Shown here one piece after another: positions 8,060 through 16,302 of a DNA stretch of 64,000 nucleotides. A model generated the notes under the pieces. The model ran no database searches. It worked only from the letters and a program-made list of their open reading frames with translations, and was not told the origin of the DNA. How positions within the stretch are numbered: position 1 is the stretch's first letter; each line of letters starts with the position of its first letter. A program made the position numbers and the translations under genes. This DNA is from Dyella jiangningensis (GTDB taxonomy: Bacteria > Pseudomonadota > Gammaproteobacteria > Xanthomonadales > Rhodanobacteraceae), in the NCBI GenBank assembly GCA_000632805.1, contig CP007444.1, positions 3,026,772-3,090,771 on the forward strand, read 5' to 3'.

Positions 8060-9409
8060 TCAATCGACGATATCGCTGCCGGCCACCTTGCGCATGTCGT
8101 CGCGCAGGTGGTCGCTCTTTTCGATCAATTCATGGTTCTTGGGCGACGCGGCATCGATCACCACCGGCGTCACGAAGATCACCAGGTCGGTGCGGTTGCG
8201 CTGGAAATTGCGTGAACGGAACAGCGAACCGAGGATCGGCACATCGCCCAGGCCAGGCATCTTGTCGAAGGTCTTGGAAGCCGTGGCATCCACCAGGCCT
8301 GAAATCACGATGGAATCGCCTTCGTGCACGTTGAGCTGCGCGCTGGCGCGACGCGTGATGAATCCGGGGTAGCCCTGCACGTTGACGCTGGGGTCGATGC
8401 GGCTGATCTCGGTCTCGATGTCGGTGGAGATATCGCCGCTGGCGCTCACGATGGGGGCGATGTGCAGCTTGATGCCGTACTGCTTGTACTCCACCGTGGT
8501 TTCACCCAGGCCCTGCGTGATGGGAATGGGCACTTCGCCACCCACCAGGAAGTCGGCAATGCCGCCGCTGCGCGCGGCCAGCTGCGGCGAGGCCAGCTCC
8601 CATGCGTTGCCGGTCTGCTCCATGATGTTGATCTGCGATCCGATCGACGTGGCGATGCCGAAGAAGGACGCGGTTCCCGGTACGCGCAATGGCAACTTCG
8701 CCGCCTGTCCGGCCGCATCGATGCCCTTGAAGGCGGGATCGGTGAGGCGATAGTAGGGATTGGTTACCCAATCGTGCACCAGCCCGCCGCCGGGGCCGGC
8801 GATCATGCTGTCCCACTTGATGCCAAGGTCGCTCATGGCTTTCTTGTCGAACTCCATGATGCGCACCTGCATCATCACCATCGGCTTCATGTCGACCGCG
8901 TTCGTGCTGGTGAAATCCAGCACCTGCGGATAGAGCTTCTTGATCGCCGCCACCTTGGCCGCATCGCCCGGCGAAAGATCGTTGCCCGTCATCACCACGT
9001 TGCCACCCACCGCATTGACGCGGATGGCGCTGCCATCGCCGACCAGTCGGCCGACAAGATCCGCCGCCTGGTCCGCGTTGCCCGCCACCACGTGCACGCT
9101 CACGCTGCGCTGTGTGCCATCGCTCATCCACAGCTGCACCGACGTGTCGCCCGGTTCGTTGGCGATGAGCACCATTTCCTTGGTCCCGATCACCTTGACC
9201 TGCAGCAGCTTGCCGTCGCCTACGGCAACGCGGCTGAGCGCGCCCGGCGCCTCCTGCACCAGGGCCTGTCCCGCATACATGCTCACGGCATCCGGGATGA
9301 CCTTGCTGGCGCCCTGCGCGGCCGCCTCCGATGGCCTGGTCGATACGCCCACTCCCATGACGAACATGCCGAGCAGCAATACGTTTCCGATTCGCTTGAT
9401 CGCTTCCAT
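8060..9409 (-). CDS. rcpA: RcpA/CpaC outer-membrane secretin
   Basis: Secretin forming the outer-membrane channel of the Tad pilus, 449 aa. The N-terminal signal peptide (VLLLGMFVMGVGVSTRPSEA) is followed by the pilus-assembly N-domain (residues about 35-110, with LTVP-like strand ISRVAVGDGKLLQVKVIG), a BON-like stretch, then the secretin domain from about residue 190 to 425. Diagnostic parts are SGGIADFLVGGEVPIPI and the terminal LGDVPILGSLFRSRNFQRN followed by TDLVIFVTPVV. Directly follows cpaB (2-nt gap) and precedes tadA by 9 nt. Confidence 0.93.
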   Translation of the reverse strand: MEAIKRIGNVLLLGMFVMGVGVSTRPSEAAAQGASKVIPDAVSMYAGQALVQEAPGALSRVAVGDGKLLQVKVIGTKEMVLIANEPGDTSVQLWMSDGTQRSVSVHVVAGNADQAADLVGRLVGDGSAIRVNAVGGNVVMTGNDLSPGDAAKVAAIKKLYPQVLDFTSTNAVDMKPMVMMQVRIMEFDKKAMSDLGIKWDSMIAGPGGGLVHDWVTNPYYRLTDPAFKGIDAAGQAAKLPLRVPGTASFFGIATSIGSQINIMEQTGNAWELASPQLAARSGGIADFLVGGEVPIPITQGLGETTVEYKQYGIKLHIAPIVSASGDISTDIETEISRIDPSVNVQGYPGFITRRASAQLNVHEGDSIVISGLVDATASKTFDKMPGLGDVPILGSLFRSRNFQRNRTDLVIFVTPVVIDAASPKNHELIEKSDHLRDDMRKVAGSDIVD

Positions 9410-9411
9410 GC

Positions 9412-10188
9412 TTACTCTTTCCCGCCAATGATGAATTGGATGCCCGAACCACTGACGACGGGTCGCCCCATCCGCAGGAGATCCGCCTTGCTGAGCGTCT
9501 CCAGGCCAAACGCTTCCTTGTTGCCCGCGCTGCGGAGCATGACGCGCAGCTCGCCGACCTTCATGGCCATGCCGAGCCGTTGTGCGTCGTTGGGGGTCAG
9601 GCCCAGCGTCAGGTTGGAATAGCTCTCATCGTCGCCCGACGGCTTGACGCCCTGCGCACGCTTGCCGGTGGCCAACACCAGCACGTCGCCCAGCAGCGGA
9701 CGGATCTGGTCCTTGCCGGCCGCATCGCCCGAGAGCAGCAGCATGATGTCCACGTGATCGCCCGGGACGATCAGGCCCGACACCGAGCCCGATTCATCCA
9801 CGCTGATGGTGTAGGCGACCTTGCCCGGGTCGATCACCGTCGAGAAATGATCGCTGACGAGATCGATCGCGCTTCCCGGGATCGGTGCGCCTTTCGTCAG
9901 GGGAGAGCGCAAGAGCTGCCCGAGATAGTTCTGGTAGTTCTCCGGGGTCAACGCATCGGCAGGCACGAATTCCTGCGGTACGTCGCGCGTGGCAACATCG
10001 TTTTCGCTGAGCAGCGCGCCTTTTTCAAGGTCGTTGACGGGAACCACTACGGTGCGCGTCGCCTGCGGCGCGACCTGGGTACGTTCGGCCACCTTGTTGT
10101 TGATGTAGTGCACCGCCATGAAACTGGCTGCGATGCCCAGCAGGATGGCAACCCCGAGAAACAGCAGGTTGCGGTTGATCTTTGGCAT
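9412..10188 (-). CDS. rcpC: RcpC/CpaB pilus assembly protein
   Basis: Flp pilus assembly protein CpaB/RcpC, 258 aa, periplasmic with an N-terminal membrane anchor. Residues 6-28 are hydrophobic (LLFLGVAILLGIAASFMAV). A SAF-like domain follows: VVPVNDLEKGALLSENDVATR, then GKVAYTISVDESGSVSGLI and PGDHVDIMLLLS, typical for the family. The C-terminal half (LTLGLTPNDAQRLGMAMKVG) matches the RcpC C-terminal domain. Located just before rcpA, as in most Tad loci, and coupled by a 2-nt gap. Confidence 0.92.
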   Translation of the reverse strand: MPKINRNLLFLGVAILLGIAASFMAVHYINNKVAERTQVAPQATRTVVVPVNDLEKGALLSENDVATRDVPQEFVPADALTPENYQNYLGQLLRSPLTKGAPIPGSAIDLVSDHFSTVIDPGKVAYTISVDESGSVSGLIVPGDHVDIMLLLSGDAAGKDQIRPLLGDVLVLATGKRAQGVKPSGDDESYSNLTLGLTPNDAQRLGMAMKVGELRVMLRSAGNKEAFGLETLSKADLLRMGRPVVSGSGIQFIIGGKE

Positions 10189-10203
10189 ACGAGTTCCCTT
10201 CCC

Positions 10204-10407
10204 TTAGATCCAGCTGACTGAAAGTGCGTAGACGAAGCTGCTGTAGGCTTCCTTGAGGCTCTGCACCAGCTTCGGAATCGCATCCGGATTGGCCACCAGC
10301 ACGAGCACGAGAAACAGCACCACGATGGTGTATTCCGCCACCGCACTGCCACGCTGATATCGCCGGGTCACTGATCGCGAAAGCTGGCGCATGGTTTGCC
10401 TCATCAC
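10204..10407 (-). CDS. Small pilin-like protein (second Flp/TadE-type)
   Basis: 67-aa protein starting at a GTG (10407) in a GTGA overlap with the gene upstream; ATGs at 10404 and 10392 are alternatives. It has a basic N-terminus, then YQRGSAVAEYTIVVLFLVLV, which looks like a type IVb prepilin motif (G, then A/S, with EY at the position corresponding to Flp E-Y), one hydrophobic helix and a short amphipathic tail with no Cys pair. It is distinct from the abundant Flp candidate at 14610-14900 and could be a minor pilin. No named family is recognised with confidence. Confidence 0.7.
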   Translation of the reverse strand: MMRQTMRQLSRSVTRRYQRGSAVAEYTIVVLFLVLVLVANPDAIPKLVQSLKEAYSSFVYALSVSWI

Positions 10408-11075
10408 GGTTGCAACACGTTGATCAACACCTGCGACTGGCTGGCGCCTTCACGCATGACGAGCAGGGTGAGCTTGCTGTCGCCGCGCTCGTAGCGCATG
10501 ACGCAGTCGTTGCCGCCACAGTTGCCTGCATCGCTCACCTTCCAGCCGTCGGCGAGCAGCCTTTCGCGGAAATACGCGCCGTTCTGCGTCGGCGAAAGGC
10601 TGTTGCGCATGGCGACCGTTCGCGCCGGCACGCTGTCGTCCGGGTAGGCAATGTCGTTGAATACCTTGGAACCCGCGGGTGCGGGCAGACCCTTGCCCGG
10701 CACGAAGTGCTTCGGCGCGGAGGCGACGTCCACGATGCCGATGTTGCCCTTGCTCCCCGAACCGCTGCTGCTCACCTGCACGGTGATGTAGTAGTCGCCA
10801 TCGCGATGGCCGATCACTTCGGCCGGGCCCATGCGATTGACGACGACTTCCTTGCCCCAGGCCTTGCGGTAGAAATCGATCAGTTCGTCCTGGCTGCGCG
10901 GCGAGACGAAGGTCTGCGCGCGCATGTCCAGGCCATTGAAGACGATGTGCTGCGCGACCTCGTTCGTGCGCGTCCCCGACGGCAGCGGCGGACTGGGCCA
11001 TGAGCTTGCGTGCGCCGTGCAGGACAGCAACACGCAGGCGACCCAGGCGAGCCGGTGCTTAACGCTTGTCCGCAT
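10404..11075 (-). CDS. Exported protein of unknown function in the Tad locus
   Basis: 223-aa secreted protein. Signal peptide at residues 1-23 (LAWVACVLLSCTAHA then SSWPSPPLP). The mature part contains QDELIDFYRKAWGKEVV, a DYYITVQV strand, and a Cys pair in GNCGGNDCVMRY near residue 190. The layout (a short amphipathic helix, a fine beta core, then a Cys-containing strand) is loosely reminiscent of the region before the OmpA domain of the divergent gene at 15267, which also has a YR/F helix and a Cys pair. No family can be named. Overlaps the tadE-like gene by 17 nt and the small pilin-like gene by 4 nt. Confidence 0.7.
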   Translation of the reverse strand: MRTSVKHRLAWVACVLLSCTAHASSWPSPPLPSGTRTNEVAQHIVFNGLDMRAQTFVSPRSQDELIDFYRKAWGKEVVVNRMGPAEVIGHRDGDYYITVQVSSSGSGSKGNIGIVDVASAPKHFVPGKGLPAPAGSKVFNDIAYPDDSVPARTVAMRNSLSPTQNGAYFRERLLADGWKVSDAGNCGGNDCVMRYERGDSKLTLLVMREGASQSQVLINVLQP

Positions 11076-11955
11076 ACTTCACCAGCTTGTCGGACGGCAC
11101 GACGTCCGGCGCCATCTTGCCAAGTTCGAACTCGTTGAAGCCAGGAGTAAAGATGTCATTGACAAAAGGAATGCTGCCCAACAGGTGCATCACGTTGTTG
11201 GTGACGTCGTCGAACTTGTCGCCTACCAGAGACGTCGGGACCAGCGGACGTATCACATTGCGCACGGTGCGGTTGCTCGCGCCGCTGATGCCCTTGCCGT
11301 CGCGATCCTCACCGCCCCCGGCCGCGTCCCAAGCGTCGGCCAGCAAGACGGTCCGCGATGAGAAATCCAGTTTCATCGTGTCCAGCGGATCGAGATAGGC
11401 GAGCGGGCTGCCATCCCTGCCAAGAATGACCTCGGGCCTGGCGTGCACTTCGGCGGTGACTAGGCCCTTGGTGTTCGGAGGAAGATTGCCCAGCGACTTC
11501 GTGGCCTTGCCGATGATTGCCAGTCCCTTGTCGAGGTAGCCCGGCGAACTGTCCTGCTTGTAGACCTGCAAGGTCACCGCGTTGGGCTTGAGCAACTCGT
11601 TGCCCGCGAACGTGGTGAGCATGGCGTCGTTGAACCTGCCTGGCGTGTTTGCGCCGCTACGCAAGGTGTCCTTGCTGTCGCCGTACTGGCGCACGCGTAG
11701 GTTTTGTTCGACGCGTCCGTGCGAGGGGAGCTGCTCGCCGATCAGGCTGCGATCCACCGTGGCCGCCCACGCGGCCTGGCGTGCCGCCGCCTGCGTCTGC
11801 TGCTTCACATGGATGTATTGGCCAAGCAGCATGATGCCTGCCGCCAGCGGCACGAGCACGATGCACGCCACCGCCATTTCGATGAGGCTTTGCCCACGTT
11901 GCCATTGCCTCGATCCAGGCCGGTGGCGTCGGGTCATCCCATGCTTCGCGTCCAT
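11059..11955 (-). CDS. TadE/TadG-like pilus assembly protein
   Basis: 298-aa Tad-locus pseudopilin-like protein. The start at ATG 11955 has a good ribosome binding site (GGAGGGAG). After a basic N-terminus comes RGQSLIEMAVACIVLVPLA, the TadE-type signature with the conserved Glu, and a single transmembrane helix, then QYIHVKQQTQAAARQAAW. The remaining 240 residues are polar and presumably periplasmic. Larger than the usual TadE (about 180 aa) and closer in size to TadE/TadG hybrids. It overlaps the exported-protein gene by 17 nt. Confidence 0.75.
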   Translation of the reverse strand: MDAKHGMTRRHRPGSRQWQRGQSLIEMAVACIVLVPLAAGIMLLGQYIHVKQQTQAAARQAAWAATVDRSLIGEQLPSHGRVEQNLRVRQYGDSKDTLRSGANTPGRFNDAMLTTFAGNELLKPNAVTLQVYKQDSSPGYLDKGLAIIGKATKSLGNLPPNTKGLVTAEVHARPEVILGRDGSPLAYLDPLDTMKLDFSSRTVLLADAWDAAGGGEDRDGKGISGASNRTVRNVIRPLVPTSLVGDKFDDVTNNVMHLLGSIPFVNDIFTPGFNEFELGKMAPDVVPSDKLVKYADKR

Positions 11956-11980
11956 TGCTCCCTCCGTGAAACGTCTGACT

Positions 11981-12859
11981 TCAGTTCGCCGTGGTCAGCG
12001 ATATGCCGGAGGGCACCTCGAACACCTTGCCGTCGATGGCTGCGCCTACCGTCATTTTTTCCGTAGTCCACTGTTTGCCCGTGCCCTGCGGCGGATGACG
12101 CCAGAGCAGGATGCTGTCGAGGCGGCCATTGAGACCTTCGGTGTCGTCGACCACATCGGAGGAGAAACCCCACTTCCTGCCGCCGCTCCACACGCACGAT
12201 TCACCGATGCCGGGCTGATCGAGGCGCTTGCATGGCTGGCCTGCGGCGCTGTCCGTGCCCGCGGACCGCGCCATCAGGTCACCCTGCCCCTGCTTGTTCA
12301 ACTGCGCCGCCACGGCTGCACGCAGCGCGGCATCGTCGTCGCTTTCCGCGGGCTTGGCGGCGTGCTCGGCGGCGGCATCCGTGCCGACTTCCCGCACGAC
12401 GCCTTCCGAAGGCTGGCGCGTGCCGGTCTTGCCGATGAGGTCGACGGTCACCGTCTCGCCGGGCTTGATGATGGCCAGCGTCGACTCGTGCACGGGCTTG
12501 AACTGGCAGGTGCCCGCGGTCTGGTAATCCCATCGGTCCGCGCGCTCGGAGAGTCGCGCGCCTTCGTACCACACGTCATAGAACGTTCGACCCAACTTTC
12601 CCACCACGTCGTCGCCAAGTGGCTGGGTCGGCAACGAGCCTTTGCGACAGTCAGCCAGCGCCTGGCGATAGTTTTCCTCGCTGGCGGGTCGACCATCGCG
12701 CAACACCACCATGGTCTGGCTGACGTGGATGGGCGGTGTCGCGTTGGCGGCATTCTTTGCGCCATCGGTGCCCGCGTCATGATTGCCACTGGCCAAACAT
12801 GCCACGAGCGGAAGCGCGACGAATGCGGACGCCAGCCAGGTCAGGGATCGATGCTGCAT
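11981..12859 (-). CDS. Putative lipoprotein in the Tad locus
   Basis: 292-aa predicted lipoprotein of unknown function. I choose ATG 12859 because GAGG lies 8-9 nt upstream; in-frame ATGs at 12877 and 12955 exist but lack a good ribosome site. Signal sequence (LTWLASAFVALPLVAC) ends in a lipobox Cys. The mature part contains a conserved-looking CRKGSLPTQPLGDDVVGKLG stretch, four further Cys residues (in CRKG, GTCQFK, QPCKRL and ESCVW, possibly two disulfides) and an Ala/Lys/Glu-rich low-complexity segment in the middle. It sits between the two largest pseudopilin-like genes. No domain recognised. Confidence 0.7.
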   Translation of the reverse strand: MQHRSLTWLASAFVALPLVACLASGNHDAGTDGAKNAANATPPIHVSQTMVVLRDGRPASEENYRQALADCRKGSLPTQPLGDDVVGKLGRTFYDVWYEGARLSERADRWDYQTAGTCQFKPVHESTLAIIKPGETVTVDLIGKTGTRQPSEGVVREVGTDAAAEHAAKPAESDDDAALRAAVAAQLNKQGQGDLMARSAGTDSAAGQPCKRLDQPGIGESCVWSGGRKWGFSSDVVDDTEGLNGRLDSILLWRHPPQGTGKQWTTEKMTVGAAIDGKVFEVPSGISLTTAN

Positions 12860-12894
12860 GAATTTCCTCGATTGCATTAAAAGAGATCGCCGGA

Positions 12895-14445
12895 TCATTT
12901 GGCGCAGGCCGCTGCACCGCCGTAACTCGCGGCCACTTCCCAGCGCACGGCGCACGGCGTGTCGACCAGGCGCACTTGCCAGTAGGGGCTGAAAAGACTG
13001 CCAAGCTCCCGGCGTGAATCGATCACGTTCGCAAACAGCTCGCGGGGCCGGCTGAAGTACACCTGCGCCGTGGACATGGCCGTCATGCTGTCCGCAACCG
13101 CCTGATCCTTGGTCTGGAAATCGGGTGGACCGCCGATGCCCTGCACGTTCTCGCTGGTGCGCACGGTATTCATGGGCTGCTCGACGAGCACGGTGAACAC
13201 GGGACCGACGTCAACCTTGTTGACGCCGTTCTGCGTCGCGTTGCGCCCGTTGTCGTAGGGCACTGTGGCCTTGTCGGCCGCGACGTCGTTGTAGTCCTGC
13301 AGGCCCGGGGAAGTTCCCGAGTAGCTTTTCAGCCACGCTTTGCTGGTACCACCCATGGCGGGCGAGGACAGCACGCTGCCGCTCGCCGCATGATTGTCGA
13401 GGCCGCCTGCGTAGCGGCTGTAATGGCCGCGATCGATTTCATAAGGAGAGTCCCAGCCACGGCCACTGTTGATTCCGGGGGACGCGACTGAGCGGAAAGA
13501 GCCCGGTGTCCGCGCCACGGCGGCCGCGCCGCCCCAAGCCAGGGGCACATCGAGATCTACTGGAGGAATAAGGGAGCTGAACTTCACATTGAGCGTGTCC
13601 ACGCCCACCCAGTCGCGGTAATTCACCAGATCAGTACCGCCGCGTTTGTGGATGGGGCCGATGCTGCCGTTGCGTTGTTTCGAAAAGCCATCGCGCGCTT
13701 CCATCACCACGTTCGCCAGGCGATCGGCGTCCGCCGTACGGCGCCCTGCGGTGGGAATGGTGTAGCGTCTGGCGTACTGCGCCGCGGCGATTGCATCAGT
13801 CTCGAGCAACCCCATGCCCCGCACGCCAACGGTCGCCTTGTTGTCGGTATTCAGCTGAACGATTTTCCGCGCGAGCAGCAGCGACGATTGAGGCTCGCCG
13901 ATGGCAATGAGCTGCGAAGCATCCGAGTACGCGGCATCCAGCGCGCTGATGGCGGTGACGCCTGCGGAGAACGCCACCTGCATGCCGTCGCGAAGTTCCT
14001 GCACTGCGGTCTTTACCTCGCTCAATGCGGAAACGATTTCCTGCAGCGCCGCCCCGACTTCCGCGCCAACGATGCTTATGTCGAAAATGACCGCGATCGC
14101 CTGCACCGCATCCTTGAAGTTGTCGGTGCCGCGCAGCATGTAATTGGTCCAGGAATACCAGCTCACCATCTGTGCCACGGCGACCTGGTTCGCTACGGTG
14201 GCGCGATTCATGTACGCGATGAGATTGAACGCGCGCGCCTGCTCCACGCCCACGCTGTAAGCGGCGGCATCGGCGGTGTTCACGAGCTCGACTTTTTTCG
14301 AAACCGTCTGGCCCGTGTTGAAAAGCACGATCACGCCAAGGCACAGCACCAGCAAGGAGATGACGGCCAGTATCAGCGCCTGCCCCTTCGCCTTCCCTTG
14401 TACGAAGCCTGCACCCCCAGGCTCAGCCCGTCGCAGCATCTTCAT
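12895..14445 (-). CDS. tadG: TadG-like protein with N-terminal Tad domain
   Basis: 516-aa Tad-locus protein. Residues about 20-65 hold a putative Flp pilus assembly TadG N-terminal domain: KGQALILAVISLLVLCLGVI, then VSKKVELVNTADAAAYS, where NTADAAA is the conserved signature. A single N-terminal membrane helix anchors a long periplasmic/extracellular region. Unlike classic TadG no von Willebrand A domain is apparent. It ends CGGAAACAK-like with a terminal Cys (GGAAACAK). First long gene after the flp pilin, separated from it by 164 nt containing a perfect hairpin. Confidence 0.8.
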   Translation of the reverse strand: MKMLRRAEPGGAGFVQGKAKGQALILAVISLLVLCLGVIVLFNTGQTVSKKVELVNTADAAAYSVGVEQARAFNLIAYMNRATVANQVAVAQMVSWYSWTNYMLRGTDNFKDAVQAIAVIFDISIVGAEVGAALQEIVSALSEVKTAVQELRDGMQVAFSAGVTAISALDAAYSDASQLIAIGEPQSSLLLARKIVQLNTDNKATVGVRGMGLLETDAIAAAQYARRYTIPTAGRRTADADRLANVVMEARDGFSKQRNGSIGPIHKRGGTDLVNYRDWVGVDTLNVKFSSLIPPVDLDVPLAWGGAAAVARTPGSFRSVASPGINSGRGWDSPYEIDRGHYSRYAGGLDNHAASGSVLSSPAMGGTSKAWLKSYSGTSPGLQDYNDVAADKATVPYDNGRNATQNGVNKVDVGPVFTVLVEQPMNTVRTSENVQGIGGPPDFQTKDQAVADSMTAMSTAQVYFSRPRELFANVIDSRRELGSLFSPYWQVRLVDTPCAVRWEVAASYGGAAACAK

Positions 14446-14556
14446 GTCGATTCATCCTGCATCCATCACCAGCCCACGTCCCTGCCGGAAACAGCTATAC
14501 GAGCGGGTCATGTTCGCGACGCCGTCGTTGCAAGGCTCAGGCAAAAGTTCACCCGA

Positions 14557-14582
14557 GGCGCGCCGCCATCAGGCGGCGCGCC
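14557..14582 (-). terminator. Perfect hairpin between flp pilin and the rest of the locus
   Basis: GGCGCGCCGCC (14557-14567) and GGCGGCGCGCC (14572-14582) are perfect 11-bp arms around a 4-nt loop, just downstream of the pilin gene on its strand. No U-run follows directly, so it is more likely an mRNA-stabilising or partial-termination stem that lets the pilin be expressed at higher level than the assembly genes. Function is inference; the stem is directly visible. Confidence 0.55.
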
Positions 14583-14609
14583 CTTATCGCTGACCAAGGG
14601 ATGGCGAAA

Positions 14610-14900
14610 TTACTGCGCCGTCGCGTTGTTGTAGCTCTTGAGGGTCTTGTCCTTCGTTCCCTCGGAGTGGGCCTTGTTGCCCTGATTGCCAGCGCGGCTG
14701 ATGTCCTGCGTTGCACTCTGGCCGGACAGCTCTCGGGCCATGCCGCCTATCTGTGCGCGGGCCGTTCCGCCGAAATAGGTCACGGCCGCGATCGCTGCGA
14801 TCGCGATGAGTGCGGTGATGATGATGTATTCCGTCATGCCCTGGCCACGCTGACGGATGCGGTACGAGGTGTTGCGGTTGCTCTGACGCTTCGGGTCCAT
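14610..14900 (-). CDS. flp: Flp-type pilin (major pilin candidate)
   Basis: 96-aa Flp/Fap pilin precursor. Start ATG 14900 (MDPKRQSNRN) has an AGGGG ribosome site; an upstream in-frame ATG at 14954 is less likely. The leader is basic and ends RQRGQG, followed by MTEYIIITALIAIAAIAAV, the classic Flp prepilin site (cleavage after Gly, Glu at +3, Tyr at +4) and hydrophobic helix. The mature pilin would be about 75 aa, slightly long for Flp, with a polar Ser/Gln/Lys-rich tail (SGQSATQDISR...). First gene of the locus, with a 366-nt divergent region upstream. Confidence 0.88.
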   Translation of the reverse strand: MDPKRQSNRNTSYRIRQRGQGMTEYIIITALIAIAAIAAVTYFGGTARAQIGGMARELSGQSATQDISRAGNQGNKAHSEGTKDKTLKSYNNATAQ

Positions 14901-15266
14901 CGGACTACCCCTATCGATAAAGGTGACGGCTCGTCCATGACGAGTCCGATCCACTAAGGATCAAGAGGCAAGCGTCCCCTGTATCAGTCTTGCGACTACG
15001 CATGCACTGAAAGCTACGCATGAACTTTCAGCGGCGTGCAAACTAGCGAATCAAGATGTTCGCTTTGTGAAAACTTAAGCGCGAATGCTCAAAAGTGTGA
15101 CTGATTCCGCGGAACGCGCGTAGGTATTCTCTGACACGGAAGTAGGAATATGAATGCGCACAATCTTCACAACGCTGAACAAATCAAGGCAATGCGCCGA
15201 CACAATCTTTCAAAACGTCGCCGCTCCGTTATGGTTACGCCGTAGGGAAACGAAGAGACGCGGTAC
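14901..15266. promoter_or_regulatory. Divergent regulatory region between flp and the OmpA-type gene
   Basis: 366 nt without a credible gene, A+T-richer than its surroundings, separating flp (minus) from the OmpA-type gene (plus). It should hold both promoters. The clearest element is an inverted repeat at 15007-15031. I could not pick sigma-70 or sigma-54 boxes with confidence. Confidence 0.5.
15007..15031. promoter_or_regulatory. Perfect inverted repeat, possible operator
   Basis: CTGAAAG (15007-15013) and CTTTCAG (15025-15031) form perfect 7-bp arms, 11 nt apart, extended outward by an imperfect TGCA..TGCA pair. Centre-to-centre spacing of the half-sites is 18 nt, suited to a dimeric regulator. 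It lies about 110 nt upstream of the flp start. Confidence 0.4.
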
Positions 15267-16256
15267 ATGATGTTCAGCGCACATCGCACGATGTCGGCCC
15301 TCCTTCTCCTGGGGGCTGCCATGGTCACCCATGCGGCCATTGCTACAGATGTTCCAGGCGCACACGACCATCCTTTGGTGACGCGCTTCGCCGGCTCGAG
15401 CATCGTGGGCTACCAGCAAGTCGCCTATGACAAGGCGGTGCTGCCGCTGGGCCCGATCAAGCCAGGCACATCGGACCAGTTCACGAAATCAGACCTGGCG
15501 GAGGGCCGCATTACCCGTATCGCGTACGAGGCCCCCGCGGGAAAGTCCGTGATCGAGGTGTATCGAAATTTTGCGCAGGCCTTGGCGAAGGCAGGCTTCA
15601 CGACACGCTTCGAATGTGCCGACCAGTCCTGCGGCAACGGCGCGGATTTCTCCGACCGTGTGATACAGCCCTTGCTCGAACCGATGCACGCCCGCAACGC
15701 CATGAGCAAGGCGCTGTATGCGGTGGACGGCAATATGCGACAGCTCACGGCACGCCTGGAACGACCGGAGGGACGCGTCGACGTCTCGCTGCTCGTGGCG
15801 CAGTCCGACGAGAACCAGCCAACGGGCGTTCTCTTGCAGATCGTCGAGGCCCAGCCCATGGCCACCGGCCAGGTGAGTGTCGACGCGAAGGCCATGAGCC
15901 AAGGGCTGAGCCGGCAGGGTCACATCGCCTTGTATGGCATCCATTTCGCCACCGACAGCGCTGACCTCACCGCAGACTCGGACTCCACGCTCAACCAGAT
16001 GGCGCAATTGCTGAAGAACGAGCCGGCGCTCAAGGTCTTCATCGTGGGCCACACGGACAACACTGGCGACCTCAACCATAACCTCGCGCTTTCGCAAAAG
16101 CGGGCCGAATCGGTCGCCAAGGCCTTGACCTCGCGCTTTGGCATCGCGGCCCAGCGCGTCGCCGCAAAGGGCGTGGCGTCCTATGCACCGGTTGCCAGCA
16201 ACCAGGATGAAGCGGGACGCACGCAAAATCGGCGCGTCGAGCTGGTGGCGCAATAG
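15267..16256 (+). CDS. OmpA-family envelope protein with DUF4892-like N-terminus
   Basis: 329-aa secreted protein with a C-terminal OmpA peptidoglycan-binding domain. Signal peptide: residues 1-26 (LLLLGAAMVTHAAIATD). The N-terminal part (residues 30-200) resembles DUF4892: HPLVTRFAGSSIVGYQ, VIEVYRNFAQALAKAGF, and a Cys pair in ECADQSCGNG. The OmpA domain starts at about residue 215 (LYGIHFATDSADLTADSDST) and carries VFIVGHTDNTGD and NQDEAGRTQNRRVELV, including the conserved Asp and Arg for diaminopimelate binding. Divergent from flp and possibly co-regulated with it. It has a plausible role in anchoring the envelope, perhaps around the pilus, but that is inference. Confidence 0.85.
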   Translation: MMFSAHRTMSALLLLGAAMVTHAAIATDVPGAHDHPLVTRFAGSSIVGYQQVAYDKAVLPLGPIKPGTSDQFTKSDLAEGRITRIAYEAPAGKSVIEVYRNFAQALAKAGFTTRFECADQSCGNGADFSDRVIQPLLEPMHARNAMSKALYAVDGNMRQLTARLERPEGRVDVSLLVAQSDENQPTGVLLQIVEAQPMATGQVSVDAKAMSQGLSRQGHIALYGIHFATDSADLTADSDSTLNQMAQLLKNEPALKVFIVGHTDNTGDLNHNLALSQKRAESVAKALTSRFGIAAQRVAAKGVASYAPVASNQDEAGRTQNRRVELVAQ

Positions 16257-16302
16257 CAGCGAATTCCCCAAACCTATCTGGGCATCGCCCGGGAGAGACC
16301 TG

